From NCBI GenBank assembly GCA_903922735.1, contig CAIXUZ010000041.1, positions 1 to 64,000 on the forward strand: DNA of 64,000 bases, written 5' to 3'. Source of the DNA: an uncultured Verrucomicrobia subdivision 3 bacterium. GTDB lineage: Bacteria > Verrucomicrobiota > Verrucomicrobiia > Limisphaerales > UBA11358. Positions within the stretch are counted from its first letter, which is position 1; every line of letters begins with the position of its first letter. A program made the position numbers and the translations under genes. Below the pieces are notes generated by a model, which was given only the letters and a program-made list of their open reading frames with translations, was not told the origin of the DNA and did not search any database. This document shows positions 15,540 to 24,785 of this stretch, piece by piece.

Positions 15540-16417
15540 AAACTGGATTTACCGTATTCCTGGCGGCGTTCATTGCTCTTGGATTGTCGTGGTGTGGATT
15601 GGTGTATGCGCCCATCCAACAACTTGGCGGCACCAAGCAGACCGTGGTGCTGCAATCTTCCGATAAATGGCCGATGCAGCGCGCCGGCGAGGCGACGCTC
15701 GGTTTGCAGGTCTATCGCGCCAATGGTTGTGCGGCGTGCCACACGGTGCAAATCCGCCAGACCGGCGTGGTTAATACGCTTTCGATCACCGATCTTGGCG
15801 TGCATAAGGCGGCGGATTTCAAAGACTTCATCACGTCTCTCATGGTGGTGCCGGAATTGACGAAATACTCCAACTCCATCGTCGGCAGTCTCAATCAATG
15901 GAATGGTTCAGTGCCGAAGTTGTTGTTCAGTGGCGAAGCAAGCGCAGTGGTTTCCCTGCTTGGCGACAAGCTGAAGGCCGTGGGGGTTAAGACCGAAGCC
16001 CGGGTGGTGGCAACCGGAGCGGACATCGCGCGTGGCTGGGGCCTGCGGCAGAGTGTCGCGGCGGATTATTTATATGACGCCCCGGTGCAACTGGGCAGCC
16101 TGCGCGCCGGACCGGATTTGGCGAACCTTGGCGTGCGTGCGCCCGACGTGAACTGGCAGTTGCTGCACCTTTATGCGCCGCGTTCGGTGGTGAAAAATTC
16201 CACCATGCCGGCCTTCCGGTATTTGTTTAGCGTGCGCAAAATCGGCGCGCAGCCGGCGCCGGATGCGCTGGGGTTGCCGAAAGAATTCGCCCCGGCGGCG
16301 GGATTTGAAGTTGTGCCGACGGCGGAAGCCGGGCAATTGGCCGCTTATCTTACGAGCCTGAAAGCCAACGTGCCGCTTTACGAAGCCCCGTTTACCCCGG
16401 TCACCGCAACCAAATAA
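15536..16417 (+). CDS. CcoO-like monohaem cytochrome c with large insertion
   Basis: A 293-residue homologue of the CcoO subunit of cbb3 oxidases. The N-terminal membrane helix covers about residues 4-24. The haem motif CAACH is at C65-H69 in GLQVYRANGCAACHTVQIRQ, close to the CcoO consensus. The CcoO core resumes at RGWGLRQSVAADYLYDAP and GSLRAGPDLANLG, and NSTMPAFRYLF supplies axial Met (M224). Between the haem motif and this core lie about 90 residues (76-162) absent from ordinary CcoO. The haem site is intact although the partner CcoN-like protein is metal-free. It overlaps the CcoN-like gene by 4 bp. Confidence 0.88.
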   Translation: MKTGFTVFLAAFIALGLSWCGLVYAPIQQLGGTKQTVVLQSSDKWPMQRAGEATLGLQVYRANGCAACHTVQIRQTGVVNTLSITDLGVHKAADFKDFITSLMVVPELTKYSNSIVGSLNQWNGSVPKLLFSGEASAVVSLLGDKLKAVGVKTEARVVATGADIARGWGLRQSVAADYLYDAPVQLGSLRAGPDLANLGVRAPDVNWQLLHLYAPRSVVKNSTMPAFRYLFSVRKIGAQPAPDALGLPKEFAPAAGFEVVPTAEAGQLAAYLTSLKANVPLYEAPFTPVTATK

Positions 16418-17023
16418 ATGAGCGACGAAAATAGTTCCTGTTGCAACCTGACCGTTAGTGAGCCGACCGCCACGCGTTCATCGGCACCGATGTGGATTAT
16501 TGTGGTGACCCTCTCGCTGCTGTTTTTTGGCGGACTTTACCTGGACAGCCACAGTGGTTGGTTTGATGCGAAGGTTTATGCGCCTTACAACAGCGCGGAA
16601 AAGCTTGAGGTGTTTCAACCCAAATCGGGTGCGGCGGCGGCGATGGCGCGGGGCAGGGGATTATACGAAGGCGTTTGCGGTATTTGCCACGGTTCCGATG
16701 GCGCCGGAAAGGCTGGTCAGGCGCCGACATTGGCGGCTTCCGAATGGGTCACGGCATCCGGTTTCAACCGGCTCGCGCATATTCCTTTGGCCGGCGTTAA
16801 TGGCCCGATGAAGGTTGCCGGCAAGGATTGGAACATGGCGATGGCGGCGATGGGTGCGGCTTTGCCCGATGATGATCTGGCTGCCGTGCTGACCTACATT
16901 CGCACTTCCTGGGGCAACAATGCCAGTGCGGTTAGCGGCGATGACATCAGGAAAATTCGTGCTGAGATGGGCCGGAGCCCGCAAGCTTACACCGTTGAAC
17001 AACTCAAGGTGCTGCCGGAGTGA
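16418..17023 (+). CDS. Monohaem cytochrome c, CcoP-like, end of act operon
   Basis: A 201-residue membrane-anchored class I cytochrome c. A polar N-terminus with CC at residues 8-9 precedes one helix (about 25-42, IIVVTLSLLFFGGLYL). The haem motif CGICH is at C87-H91 after ARGRGLYEGV, and a Met-rich segment (WNMAMAAMGAALPDDDLAAV) supplies the axial Met and final helix. It has one haem where typical CcoP has two, and could also be called an electron-exit cytochrome. ATG 16418 directly abuts the previous stop. Its 3' end overlaps the convergent queG gene by 20 bp. Confidence 0.88.
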   Translation: MSDENSSCCNLTVSEPTATRSSAPMWIIVVTLSLLFFGGLYLDSHSGWFDAKVYAPYNSAEKLEVFQPKSGAAAAMARGRGLYEGVCGICHGSDGAGKAGQAPTLAASEWVTASGFNRLAHIPLAGVNGPMKVAGKDWNMAMAAMGAALPDDDLAAVLTYIRTSWGNNASAVSGDDIRKIRAEMGRSPQAYTVEQLKVLPE

Positions 17024-18056
17024 TTTGTTTCAATCGTGATTCGATCTGCTGAATTGCCCACCGCGCATGTTCGGCCACCAACGTCTCCTCGTCATTTGCC
17101 GCCTGCACTAAAACCGGGAGCGCGGTTTCACCTCCCGCGTTTCCCAATGCCACGCTGACGTTGCGCAGCAGCCCGCGTCGTTTTGTCCTCAGCATCGGGG
17201 TGTTGGCGAAACGGGATTTAAAACCAGCGTCGTCCAGTTGCAGCAATTCCAGCAAGTCCGGTTGTGCCAAATCCTTTCGGATGTGTGGCTTCATCAGATT
17301 GCCCGCGCGCGCGAACCGGTTCCAAGGACAAGCCGCCAGGCAGTCGTCGCAGCCGTAAATGCGATTGCCGATGAGTGGCCTTAGTTCAATCGGGATGGTG
17401 CCTTTTAGCTCAATGGTGAGGTAGGAAATACATTTGCGCGCATCGAGTTTGAACGGCGCGGTGATCGCCTCAGTGGGGCAGGATGCGATGCAGCGGGTGC
17501 AGGAACCGCAGTGGTTTTTCTCTGGTTTATCCGGTTCCAGTTTCAGCGTGGTGATGATTTCCGCTAGAAAAAACCAATTGCCAAGCTGCCGGCTGATGAG
17601 GTTGGTGTGTTTGCCGACAAATCCAATTCCCGCGCGCTGGGCAAAATCGCGTTCGAGCATCGGTCCGGTGTCCACATACCAAAGTGAATGGGTGTCCGCT
17701 CCGCCGTGTTCATTGATGAATTGTGTCAACCGCTTCAATCTTTCGCCGATGATTTCATGATAATCGGCGAATCGCGCGTAGCGGGCGATCAAGCCGGAGA
17801 ATGGAAGCCGAGGGATGGAGGATGGGTTTTCGGTTTGATAACTCACCGCGAGGACGATGATGGATTTTGCCCCGGCCAGGACTTTCTGCGGCTCCGCCCG
17901 CTTTTCCGCATTTCGTTCGAGCCACGCCATTTCGCCCTGCTGGTCTTCGGCCAGCCATTTTTGAAAATGAGGGACGCTGGCCGGTGGTTCCGCCGTGGTG
18001 AAGCGGCAAACGTCAAACCCAAGTTCACGCGCCCGCTGGCGGAAAAATTCCTTCAT
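17004..18056 (-). CDS. queG: Epoxyqueuosine reductase QueG
   Basis: Cobalamin- and Fe-S-dependent enzyme that reduces epoxyqueuosine to queuosine in tRNA anticodons; cytoplasmic, 350 residues. The N-terminal half has the QueG signatures GFDVCRFTTAEP, DTGPMLERDFAQRAGIGFVG and KHTNLI. Two [4Fe-4S] motifs follow: CGSCTRCIASCP and CDDCLAACPWN. The C-terminal 80 residues form a short HEAT-like tail (LPVLVQAANDEETLVAEHARW). The upstream aroK gene overlaps its start by 4 bp. The end overlaps the last cytochrome gene of the act operon on the opposite strand. Confidence 0.94.
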   Translation of the reverse strand: MKEFFRQRARELGFDVCRFTTAEPPASVPHFQKWLAEDQQGEMAWLERNAEKRAEPQKVLAGAKSIIVLAVSYQTENPSSIPRLPFSGLIARYARFADYHEIIGERLKRLTQFINEHGGADTHSLWYVDTGPMLERDFAQRAGIGFVGKHTNLISRQLGNWFFLAEIITTLKLEPDKPEKNHCGSCTRCIASCPTEAITAPFKLDARKCISYLTIELKGTIPIELRPLIGNRIYGCDDCLAACPWNRFARAGNLMKPHIRKDLAQPDLLELLQLDDAGFKSRFANTPMLRTKRRGLLRNVSVALGNAGGETALPVLVQAANDEETLVAEHARWAIQQIESRLKQITPAAP

Positions 18057-18592
18057 TGGTGTTCTCGTGTCGCCAGCTTGTACTGCACCACCAGTTGCTG
18101 GACAACTTCGCGCACATTGCGGACATCGGTGTTCACCAGCACGTCGGCTTGTTTGTAAAACGGCTCGCGCGCGGCGAGCAGCTCCTGGATTTTCTTTTGT
18201 GGGTCCGGATCGTGGAGCAGGGGGCGGTGGGTTTGGTTTTTTACCCGGTTCCAGATTTTGTCCGGCGAAGACCAGAGACAGACCACCAGCGCATAGGATT
18301 TCAGCCGGGCCAGATTGTCCGGATTAGTCGGCAGCCCGCCGCCGGTGGAGATGACGGTTTTGGTTTTTGTCGAAAGCTCGAGGACAATCTGCCGTTCTAA
18401 TTCGCGGAAAGCGGGCTCGCCGTCTTGGACAAAAATGTCGGCAATGGTTTTGCCGGTCCGGGATTGAATCAATTCATCCGTGTCCAGAAAATCAAAATGC
18501 AGCGCCTCGGCGACGAGTCGGCCGACCGTGGTTTTGCCCGTGCCCATGAAGCCGATGAGCGCGAGGTTGGCCAGTTGCCGGATGTTTTGCAT
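18053..18592 (-). CDS. aroK: Shikimate kinase
   Basis: Phosphorylates shikimate with ATP in the chorismate (aromatic amino acid) pathway; 179 residues, the normal size. Walker A is GFMGTGKTTVGRL (residues about 14-26). FDFLDTDELIQSRTG holds the shikimate-binding Asp, and VISTGGGLPTN holds the GGG loop. RPLLHDPDPQKKIQELLAAR is the lid and substrate region. It is the upstream gene of a two-gene unit with queG (4-bp overlap). The gap to the divergent maf gene is 84 bp. Confidence 0.95.
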   Translation of the reverse strand: MQNIRQLANLALIGFMGTGKTTVGRLVAEALHFDFLDTDELIQSRTGKTIADIFVQDGEPAFRELERQIVLELSTKTKTVISTGGGLPTNPDNLARLKSYALVVCLWSSPDKIWNRVKNQTHRPLLHDPDPQKKIQELLAAREPFYKQADVLVNTDVRNVREVVQQLVVQYKLATREHQ

Positions 18593-18676
18593 GGCGATGG
18601 ATTAGCGGAAAATCACCGTTGACGCACGCCAAATTCAACCTCTCGACAGTCCGTGGAATTCAGGTATGATGGGATT

Positions 18677-19255
18677 GTGAAATTGCCGCCAATCATTCTG
18701 GCCTCGGCTTCGCCGCGGCGGGTGGAATTGTTGAAGTTACTGTCGGTAAAATTTCGCGTGCTGCCCGCTGCGATTGAGGAAGTGGCGCACGAACATCTTT
18801 CCCCGTTGGAAGTTTGCCAGCTGAACGCCCACCGCAAGGCGCGTGCCGTGGCAAAAAAAATTCCTGACGCACTGGTCATTGGCGCGGACACGCTGGTGTT
18901 TGTGGACAATGAAATTCTTGGCAAGCCGCGCCATCTTGCGGAAGCTCACCGGATGATTGCACGATTGCAGGGGCGAACGCATCAGGTGGTCACCGGTGTT
19001 TGCTTGATGCACTTGCGCATGCACCGGGAAAGCATTTTTGCCGTCAGCACCGACGTGATGTTTCATCCGCTTAATGCGCGTCAAATCCGTGATTACCTTC
19101 GCGGTATCCATCCGCTCGACAAGGCGGGCGCTTACGCCATCCAGGACGGCGGCGAGAAGATTATTTCGGAAATTTCGGGTTCGTTTAGCAACGTCGTCGG
19201 CTTGCCGGTTGAAAAACTGCGCCAAGAACTGAAATTGTGGGATCGTGCGGTGTGA
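18677..19255 (+). CDS. maf: Maf family nucleotide pyrophosphatase
   Basis: Maf/YhdE-type nucleoside triphosphate pyrophosphatase, which hydrolyses non-canonical or bulk pyrimidine nucleotides; cytoplasmic. The N-terminal signature PPIILASASPRRVELLKLL is complete. IGADTLVFVDNEILGKP carries the catalytic Asp region, and LDKAGAYAIQDGGEKIISEI and GSFSNVVGLPVEKL the C-terminal motifs. About 192 residues from GTG 18677; an in-frame GTG at 18653 would add eight residues. I prefer 18677 because family members begin just before the ILASASPRR motif. No ribosome site is obvious for either. Confidence 0.9.
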   Translation: MKLPPIILASASPRRVELLKLLSVKFRVLPAAIEEVAHEHLSPLEVCQLNAHRKARAVAKKIPDALVIGADTLVFVDNEILGKPRHLAEAHRMIARLQGRTHQVVTGVCLMHLRMHRESIFAVSTDVMFHPLNARQIRDYLRGIHPLDKAGAYAIQDGGEKIISEISGSFSNVVGLPVEKLRQELKLWDRAV

Positions 19256-19373
19256 ATTTACTGTGGGGGATTTGCTTTGAGCGAGAGACAACCATGGCAA
19301 AATGTCCCCGCCGGATCGCATAATTTGATTGGCAATCCGGCGAAACTAAGGTAATTAAATGGACCAATAATTT

Positions 19374-19475
19374 ATGGGATCATTGAAAAAACGCCGCAAG
19401 GCAAAAATTAACAAACACAAACGGCGCAAGAAGCTGCGCTTGAATCGTCACAAGAAGCGCACTTGGCAGAAGTAA
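19374..19475 (+). CDS. AURKAIP1/COX24 domain-type basic mini-protein, 33 aa
   Basis: A 33-residue, extremely basic peptide: [20 protein letters not shown] followed by [13 protein letters not shown]. This is the pattern of the small bacterial AURKAIP1/COX24 (mS38-like) proteins found in Bacteroidota and Verrucomicrobiota, which are likely small-ribosomal-subunit components. The gene stands alone, 118 bp after maf, and is followed at 19501 by a strong intrinsic terminator, which supports independent expression. It is short enough to be missed by many gene callers. Confidence 0.88.
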   Translation: MGSLKKRRKAKINKHKRRKKLRLNRHKKRTWQK

Positions 19476-19500
19476 TCTGTCATCGTCATGTGATTTACAG

Positions 19501-19543
19501 CCGTTCGCGGTGGTTGCCCAACAGCCCCGCGAACGGTCTTTTT
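19501..19543 (+). terminator. Intrinsic terminator after the COX24-like gene
   Basis: A perfect 10-bp stem, CCGTTCGCGG (19501-19510) with CCGCGAACGG (19527-19536), loop of 16 nt, followed by TCTTTTT. It sits 25 bp after the COX24-like stop and ends only 5 bp before ATG 19549 of the next gene. Confidence 0.88.
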
Positions 19544-19548
19544 ATGGC

Positions 19549-19935
19549 ATGAAATACCGGTTTGAAAAACATTATACGCGCGAAGAAGCGCGGGCTTTGC
19601 TCCCCCGGTTGCGCCAATGGCTCGCCGAACTCAATCGCCTCCGCACAGATCTTGAGCGCATCGAGAAGCGGTTGGGCGGCCTCGCTGGGCAGGGGCATGA
19701 TACCGGTGGTGAAACCGTGAACAATTGGATCCGCGCGCTGGCCGGAATGCAGGCGGTGCTCGCTGAATTTCAGCACCGACAGATTATCCTCAAAGACCCT
19801 GACCGCGGCTTATTGGATTTCCCCGCGATTATTGGCGGCAAAGAGGTTTTTCTCTGCTGGGAATCAGATGAAGATGATATCGAGTTCTGGCACGACCTTG
19901 ATACCGGCTATGGCGGCCGCGAAAAACTGGAGTGA
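19549..19935 (+). CDS. DUF2203 family protein
   Basis: A 128-residue cytoplasmic protein of the DUF2203 family (function unknown). It begins MKYRFEKHYTREEARALLPR, the family's usual opening, continues with a charged helical region (LAELNRLRTDLERIEKRL), and ends with LLDFPAIIGGKEVFLCWE and IEFWHDLDTGYGGR, the conserved C-terminal motif. An upstream TTG or GTG extension is possible but would run through the terminator hairpin. Because that terminator ends 5 bp before the start codon, the transcript must be nearly leaderless or come from read-through. It converges on the beta-propeller gene 5 bp away. Confidence 0.85.
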   Translation: MKYRFEKHYTREEARALLPRLRQWLAELNRLRTDLERIEKRLGGLAGQGHDTGGETVNNWIRALAGMQAVLAEFQHRQIILKDPDRGLLDFPAIIGGKEVFLCWESDEDDIEFWHDLDTGYGGREKLE

Positions 19936-19940
19936 TTATT

Positions 19941-21053
19941 TCATTTCTGCACCCGCCCTGTGTTCTGCGGGTTTGCCCGCCATAATGGCCAGGAACTTTT
20001 CATCGGTGGTGCCGCGTTGGTCAGGGGTTTTAATGCGAAGAAATTGTGTCCACCGCAGACGTAAATGACGCCATGGGTATCCACGTTGGGGGAAGAGGTT
20101 AGGTTGTGGTCGATGCTGTGAGTCCAGAGTAGTTTTCCATCGGTGCGATAGCTGCTGATGCGCAACCAGGGCAGGGAAAAATAGACTTGTCCGTTAGCCG
20201 CCACCGCCGGTGAAACGTCCATCGTCACGTCAGTTCCTTGCTGCCAGCGAATTTTTCCGTCCCGGCTGATGGAGATTAGAACCTTGTTCGCAGAAAAATA
20301 GAGGTTGCCGTCCGAGTCCAGCACCGGCGAGGATGCGGTGTAGCTGCCGGTGCGCCGGCGCCATCGTTCTGAACCGTCAGGGTTAAGGGCATAAAGGTTT
20401 CCATCGGTGGAGGAAAAGTAAATCGTGCCGTCATCGCCAATCGCCGGCGAAGCCTCGATTTCCTGGCCGGTGGCGAACTTCCATTTAAGCTTTCCGCTGG
20501 GGGTCAGGGCGTAAAGGTTGTTGTCGTGTGAGCCGAAGTAGATGGTCCCATTGGCGTCAATTGCTGGCGAAGCGAAGACCAGTGCGCCGGTGGTGAACTT
20601 CCAGCGGAGCGATCCATCGGGATTCAGCGAATAAAAGTTTTTATCCCACGAGCCGAAATAAATTGCTCCGTCCACGCCAATGGCGGCCGAGGAATCCACC
20701 CAGGCGCCGGTGGGGAATTTCCACTTCAGTTTTCCCCGCTCGGAGACGGCGTAAAAACATCTGTCGCGCGAGCCGAAATAAATTGTTCCATCCGCGCCAA
20801 CGGCGGGCGTAGACTTTATTTCGCGTTCCGTCTTGAATTTCCATTTCAATTTCCCATCGGGTTTAAAGGCGTAGAGCCAGCCGCGCGCGGTGCCGAGATA
20901 AACCGTTCCATCCGGCGCGAGGGCGGGGGAGGCTTCGCTGCCATACATGCCGGGTGCGCTGAATTGCCAGAGCCGGGCGACGGCGCCCGGAGTCTGCGTG
21001 AAAGCCGTCCCCGCCAAAAGGCAGCCGGTCAGTGCGAGAAATCGCCATTTCAT
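19941..21053 (-). CDS. Exported PQQ-like beta-propeller protein
   Basis: A 370-residue secreted protein with signal peptide MKWRFLALTGCLLAGTAFTQ. About eight blades repeat every 40 residues with cores such as SPALAPDGTVYLGT, TPAVGADGTIYFGS, SPAIDANGTIYFGS and SPAVAANGQVYFS, each followed by LYAL.PDG.LKWKF. This is the PQQ/WD-like propeller pattern also seen in BamB. The catalytic residues of PQQ dehydrogenases are not apparent, so a binding or scaffold role in periplasm or outer membrane is more likely than an enzyme. It is divergent from trxB. Confidence 0.85.
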   Translation of the reverse strand: MKWRFLALTGCLLAGTAFTQTPGAVARLWQFSAPGMYGSEASPALAPDGTVYLGTARGWLYAFKPDGKLKWKFKTEREIKSTPAVGADGTIYFGSRDRCFYAVSERGKLKWKFPTGAWVDSSAAIGVDGAIYFGSWDKNFYSLNPDGSLRWKFTTGALVFASPAIDANGTIYFGSHDNNLYALTPSGKLKWKFATGQEIEASPAIGDDGTIYFSSTDGNLYALNPDGSERWRRRTGSYTASSPVLDSDGNLYFSANKVLISISRDGKIRWQQGTDVTMDVSPAVAANGQVYFSLPWLRISSYRTDGKLLWTHSIDHNLTSSPNVDTHGVIYVCGGHNFFALKPLTNAAPPMKSSWPLWRANPQNTGRVQK

Positions 21054-21142
21054 GGCGACAGTAAAACTTCAATGCCGCCGAAGTTCAAATTTAAACGCGT
21101 CACTCTTGCCAGATGTGCTGCTCCAGATTAACTTTCGCGCCT

Positions 21143-22078
21143 ATGGCTATCGAGAAAGTCGTCATTATTGGTTCTGGCCCCGCTGGTTGGACGGCCGCGC
21201 TCTACACTGCCCGCGCTCAGCTTGCCCCGCTGGTGCTTACCGGAAAGCAGCCCGGCGGCTTGCTCACCACCACGAGCATCGTGGAGAATTTCCCTGGTTT
21301 CCCCGAGGGTGTGGATGGCTATGAATTGATGACGCGCATGCAGAAGCAGGCGGAGCGGTTCGGTGCCAAAACCAGTTTTGGGGTTGTGGAATCCGTGGAT
21401 TTTTCAGTGCGGCCGTTTGGTTTGATTGTGGACGGCGAGAAAATTATGGCCGCCGCCATCATCATCGCCACCGGTGCCAGTCATAAGCATCTGGGCGCGC
21501 CCGGCGAGCATGAATTGGAAACGAAAGGCGTGACGTATTGCGCCACTTGCGATGGCGCCTTGCCGGCGTTTCGTAATCAGCCGCTGGTCGTGATTGGCGG
21601 CGGTGATTCCGCGTGTGAAGAAGCGCAATATTTGACACGGTTTGGTTCCGTCGTTTATCTCGTGCATCGCCGCGACCGCTTGCGGGCTTCCAGGATCATG
21701 GCGGAGCGCACGCTCGCCAATCCGAAGATCAAACCGATTTGGGATTCCGCGGTGACGGAAGTGCTGGATGTGCAGAAGGACACCGTGACCGGCGTGAAAT
21801 TGAAAAATCTCAAGAGCGGGGCGGAAAGTGTATTGGCGGTGGCGGGCGTGTTTATTGCCATCGGCCATGTGCCGAACACGGATTTATTTAAAGGCAAAAT
21901 CACTTTGGATGAAAACGGTTTTGTCGTGCCGCAGCAGGGCACGATGACGAATGTTCCCGGCGTGTTTGTGGCCGGCGATTGCGCGGATCATGTCTATCGG
22001 CAGGCGGTTACGGCGGCGGGTGCGGGTTGTGCCGCGGCGATTGATTGCGAGCGCTTTCTCGCGGCGGAAAATGGTTGA
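21143..22078 (+). CDS. trxB: Thioredoxin-disulfide reductase
   Basis: NADPH-dependent FAD enzyme that keeps thioredoxin reduced; 311 residues, cytoplasmic. The FAD-binding motif VVIIGSGPAGWTAALYTARA is at the N-terminus, the redox-active pair is C133-A-T-C136 in TYCATCDGA, and the NADPH motif VVIGGGDSACEEAQYL follows. The C-terminal FAD motif GVFVAGDCADHVYRQAVTAA is intact. ATG 21143 was preferred to 21113 because MAIEKVVII starts directly at the first strand. A standalone gene. Confidence 0.95.
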   Translation: MAIEKVVIIGSGPAGWTAALYTARAQLAPLVLTGKQPGGLLTTTSIVENFPGFPEGVDGYELMTRMQKQAERFGAKTSFGVVESVDFSVRPFGLIVDGEKIMAAAIIIATGASHKHLGAPGEHELETKGVTYCATCDGALPAFRNQPLVVIGGGDSACEEAQYLTRFGSVVYLVHRRDRLRASRIMAERTLANPKIKPIWDSAVTEVLDVQKDTVTGVKLKNLKSGAESVLAVAGVFIAIGHVPNTDLFKGKITLDENGFVVPQQGTMTNVPGVFVAGDCADHVYRQAVTAAGAGCAAAIDCERFLAAENG

Positions 22079-22133
22079 CGTGCTTGGTTTTGAATTTATT
22101 CTGTAGATGTGATGGTTTTAATTGGAGGTTCTA

Positions 22134-22553
22134 ATGCTGGTGTGGAATGAACAGTTTGCGACCGGGCATAAGACGCTTGATAAACAACATCAGGTGTTGT
22201 TTGAAAACGTCAACCGCTTGGAAAGCTTGCTGGATCAGACAAATCTCAATCGGCAGGAAACGGAATTCATTCTATCTTTGGTTAATTATTTGGAAAGCTA
22301 CGCCCAGGATCATTTCAAACTGGAAGAGCAATGCATGGAAAGTTACCGCTGTCCCGCGCATCAGAAAAACATGGATTTTCACCGGCAATTTCTGGCTGCC
22401 ATCGTAGATTACAAGAAGAAATTCCAAGCCAGCGGCTTTCGGGCGGAAGTCATGAGGGAATTGCATCAGTTCATGCAAAACTGGCTTCAGCAGCACATCA
22501 TGCGGATTGACGTTCAGCTTAAGCCTTGCATCTCGGTGCCCCAATCGGATTGA
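22134..22553 (+). CDS. Bacteriohemerythrin
   Basis: A 139-residue di-iron oxygen-binding protein of the hemerythrin family. It opens MLVWNEQFATGHKTLDKQHQ (ligand H19 and possibly H12), continues with QDHFKLEEQCM (H60, E64) and HQKNMDFHRQF (H76 or H83), and ends with NWLQQHIMRID, the conserved HxxxD. All main iron ligands appear present. GGAGG at 22124-22128 supports ATG 22134 rather than the earlier TTG. Likely roles are oxygen storage, sensing or delivery. No respiratory gene adjoins it directly. Confidence 0.9.
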   Translation: MLVWNEQFATGHKTLDKQHQVLFENVNRLESLLDQTNLNRQETEFILSLVNYLESYAQDHFKLEEQCMESYRCPAHQKNMDFHRQFLAAIVDYKKKFQASGFRAEVMRELHQFMQNWLQQHIMRIDVQLKPCISVPQSD

Positions 22554-22669
22554 CTGGCAAAATCGGGCGAGGCTTTGGCAAGATAGTTCAGGAATTCTTC
22601 GTTGACGGTTGTCTCTTCGTGGCTAAAATGCTCGCTCGGTTTCGCGAACCATTTACCAAAAGAATCTAA

Positions 22670-23746
<1,077 letters not shown>

Positions 23747-23763
23747 TTCTCCGGTAGCATTTC

Positions 23764-23797
23764 AAAACGGCGATCCGCAAGGGTCGCCGTTTTTATT
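23764..23797 (+). terminator. Intrinsic terminator after gap
   Basis: Stem AACGGCGA / TCGCCGTT with inner TCC-GCAA-GGG, preceded by AAA and followed by TTTTATTTA. It starts 18 bp after the gap stop codon. Confidence 0.85.
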
Positions 23798-23855
23798 TAT
23801 GCTCGCAGATTGAATTCTGTTTGCGTAATTAATGGCCGCTAGGAATCAAAATTTA

Positions 23856-24698
23856 ATGATCGTTTTTTTTAACGGAGCATTCTTACCGGAAGCGGAAGCG
23901 GTGGTGCCATTAAGCGACCGTGGATTTCTGCTCGGCGACGGTTTGTTTGAAACTGTCCGTGTGGCCGGTGGCAAACCGTTCCGGTTTGCGCAGCATATGG
24001 AACGTCTGGCGGCGGGTGCTGATTTTCTAAAAATCAAACTGCCGTTCAACCCGGTTGAGCTTCAGAAGTTCGCCGGCAAGCTCATCGCGCTAAACCGCTT
24101 GCCGGAATCTGTCCTGCGTCTGACGCTGACGCGCGGGTCGGGTGTGCGTGGCTATTCAACCAAAGGGGCAAACAACCCTGTGCTGGCCATGACGCTGCAT
24201 CCGCTGCCGCCATCAAACGCGTTGCCGTGGAATCTGATCACGTCGTCTTTGCGTATTCCAGCAGGAGATCCGCTCGGCGCATTCAAGACCACCAGCAAAG
24301 TTCTCAACGTGCTGGCGCGGGCGGAGGCGGAAGCTGGCGGGGCGGATGAGGCTTTGCTTGTGAACACCAGCGGCGAGGTGATAGAGGCGGCGGGCGGAAA
24401 TATTTTTTGGATTAGCTGTGGTCAGGTTTGCACCGTGCCAGTCGGGCGAGGCGCACTTCCAGGCGTCACCCGGGCGGTGGTTTTTGAAATTTGTGAGCAG
24501 CTCGGTTTGAAAATTAGTGAGTTTTTCGCCGCTCCGGAACACTTGCGCCAGGCGGAAGGGCTTTTTGTGACGCAGACCGTGTTGGGAATTGTCCCGGTGA
24601 TCACCCTCGACCATATTCCGATTGCGTCCTCGCCGCTGGTTGATCAGGTTGTCCATGCTTACGGCAAGATTGTGCGTGGGGAGACCGGCGGATTTTAA
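23856..24698 (+). CDS. Aminotransferase class IV (PabC/IlvE-like)
   Basis: A PLP enzyme of fold type IV, 280 residues, either aminodeoxychorismate lyase (folate), branched-chain or D-amino-acid aminotransferase. It begins MIVFFNGAFLPEAEAVVPLS and continues SDRGFLLGDGLFETVRVAGG, the class signature. The segment GAFKTTSKVLNVLARAEAE carries the likely catalytic Lys, and DEALLVNTSGEVIEAAGGNI is the conserved PLP-phosphate region. I cannot choose the substrate from the sequence. ATG 23832 is eight codons upstream; I prefer 23856 because AGGAA lies 9 nt before it. A standalone gene after the gap terminator. Confidence 0.88.
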   Translation: MIVFFNGAFLPEAEAVVPLSDRGFLLGDGLFETVRVAGGKPFRFAQHMERLAAGADFLKIKLPFNPVELQKFAGKLIALNRLPESVLRLTLTRGSGVRGYSTKGANNPVLAMTLHPLPPSNALPWNLITSSLRIPAGDPLGAFKTTSKVLNVLARAEAEAGGADEALLVNTSGEVIEAAGGNIFWISCGQVCTVPVGRGALPGVTRAVVFEICEQLGLKISEFFAAPEHLRQAEGLFVTQTVLGIVPVITLDHIPIASSPLVDQVVHAYGKIVRGETGGF

Positions 24699-24785
24699 AC
24701 ATAAGATTCACTCAAATCGCGGGTTCTGACTTGAATTCCCCTGAATGGCTGGCGTAAGGTGGGTTAAGCAAGCACGAGGTATTAT

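Noticed and set aside
14103..17023. Calling the three genes a functional cbb3 oxidase
   Set aside because: The CcoN-like subunit lacks all haem and copper ligands, so an oxygen-reducing site cannot form.
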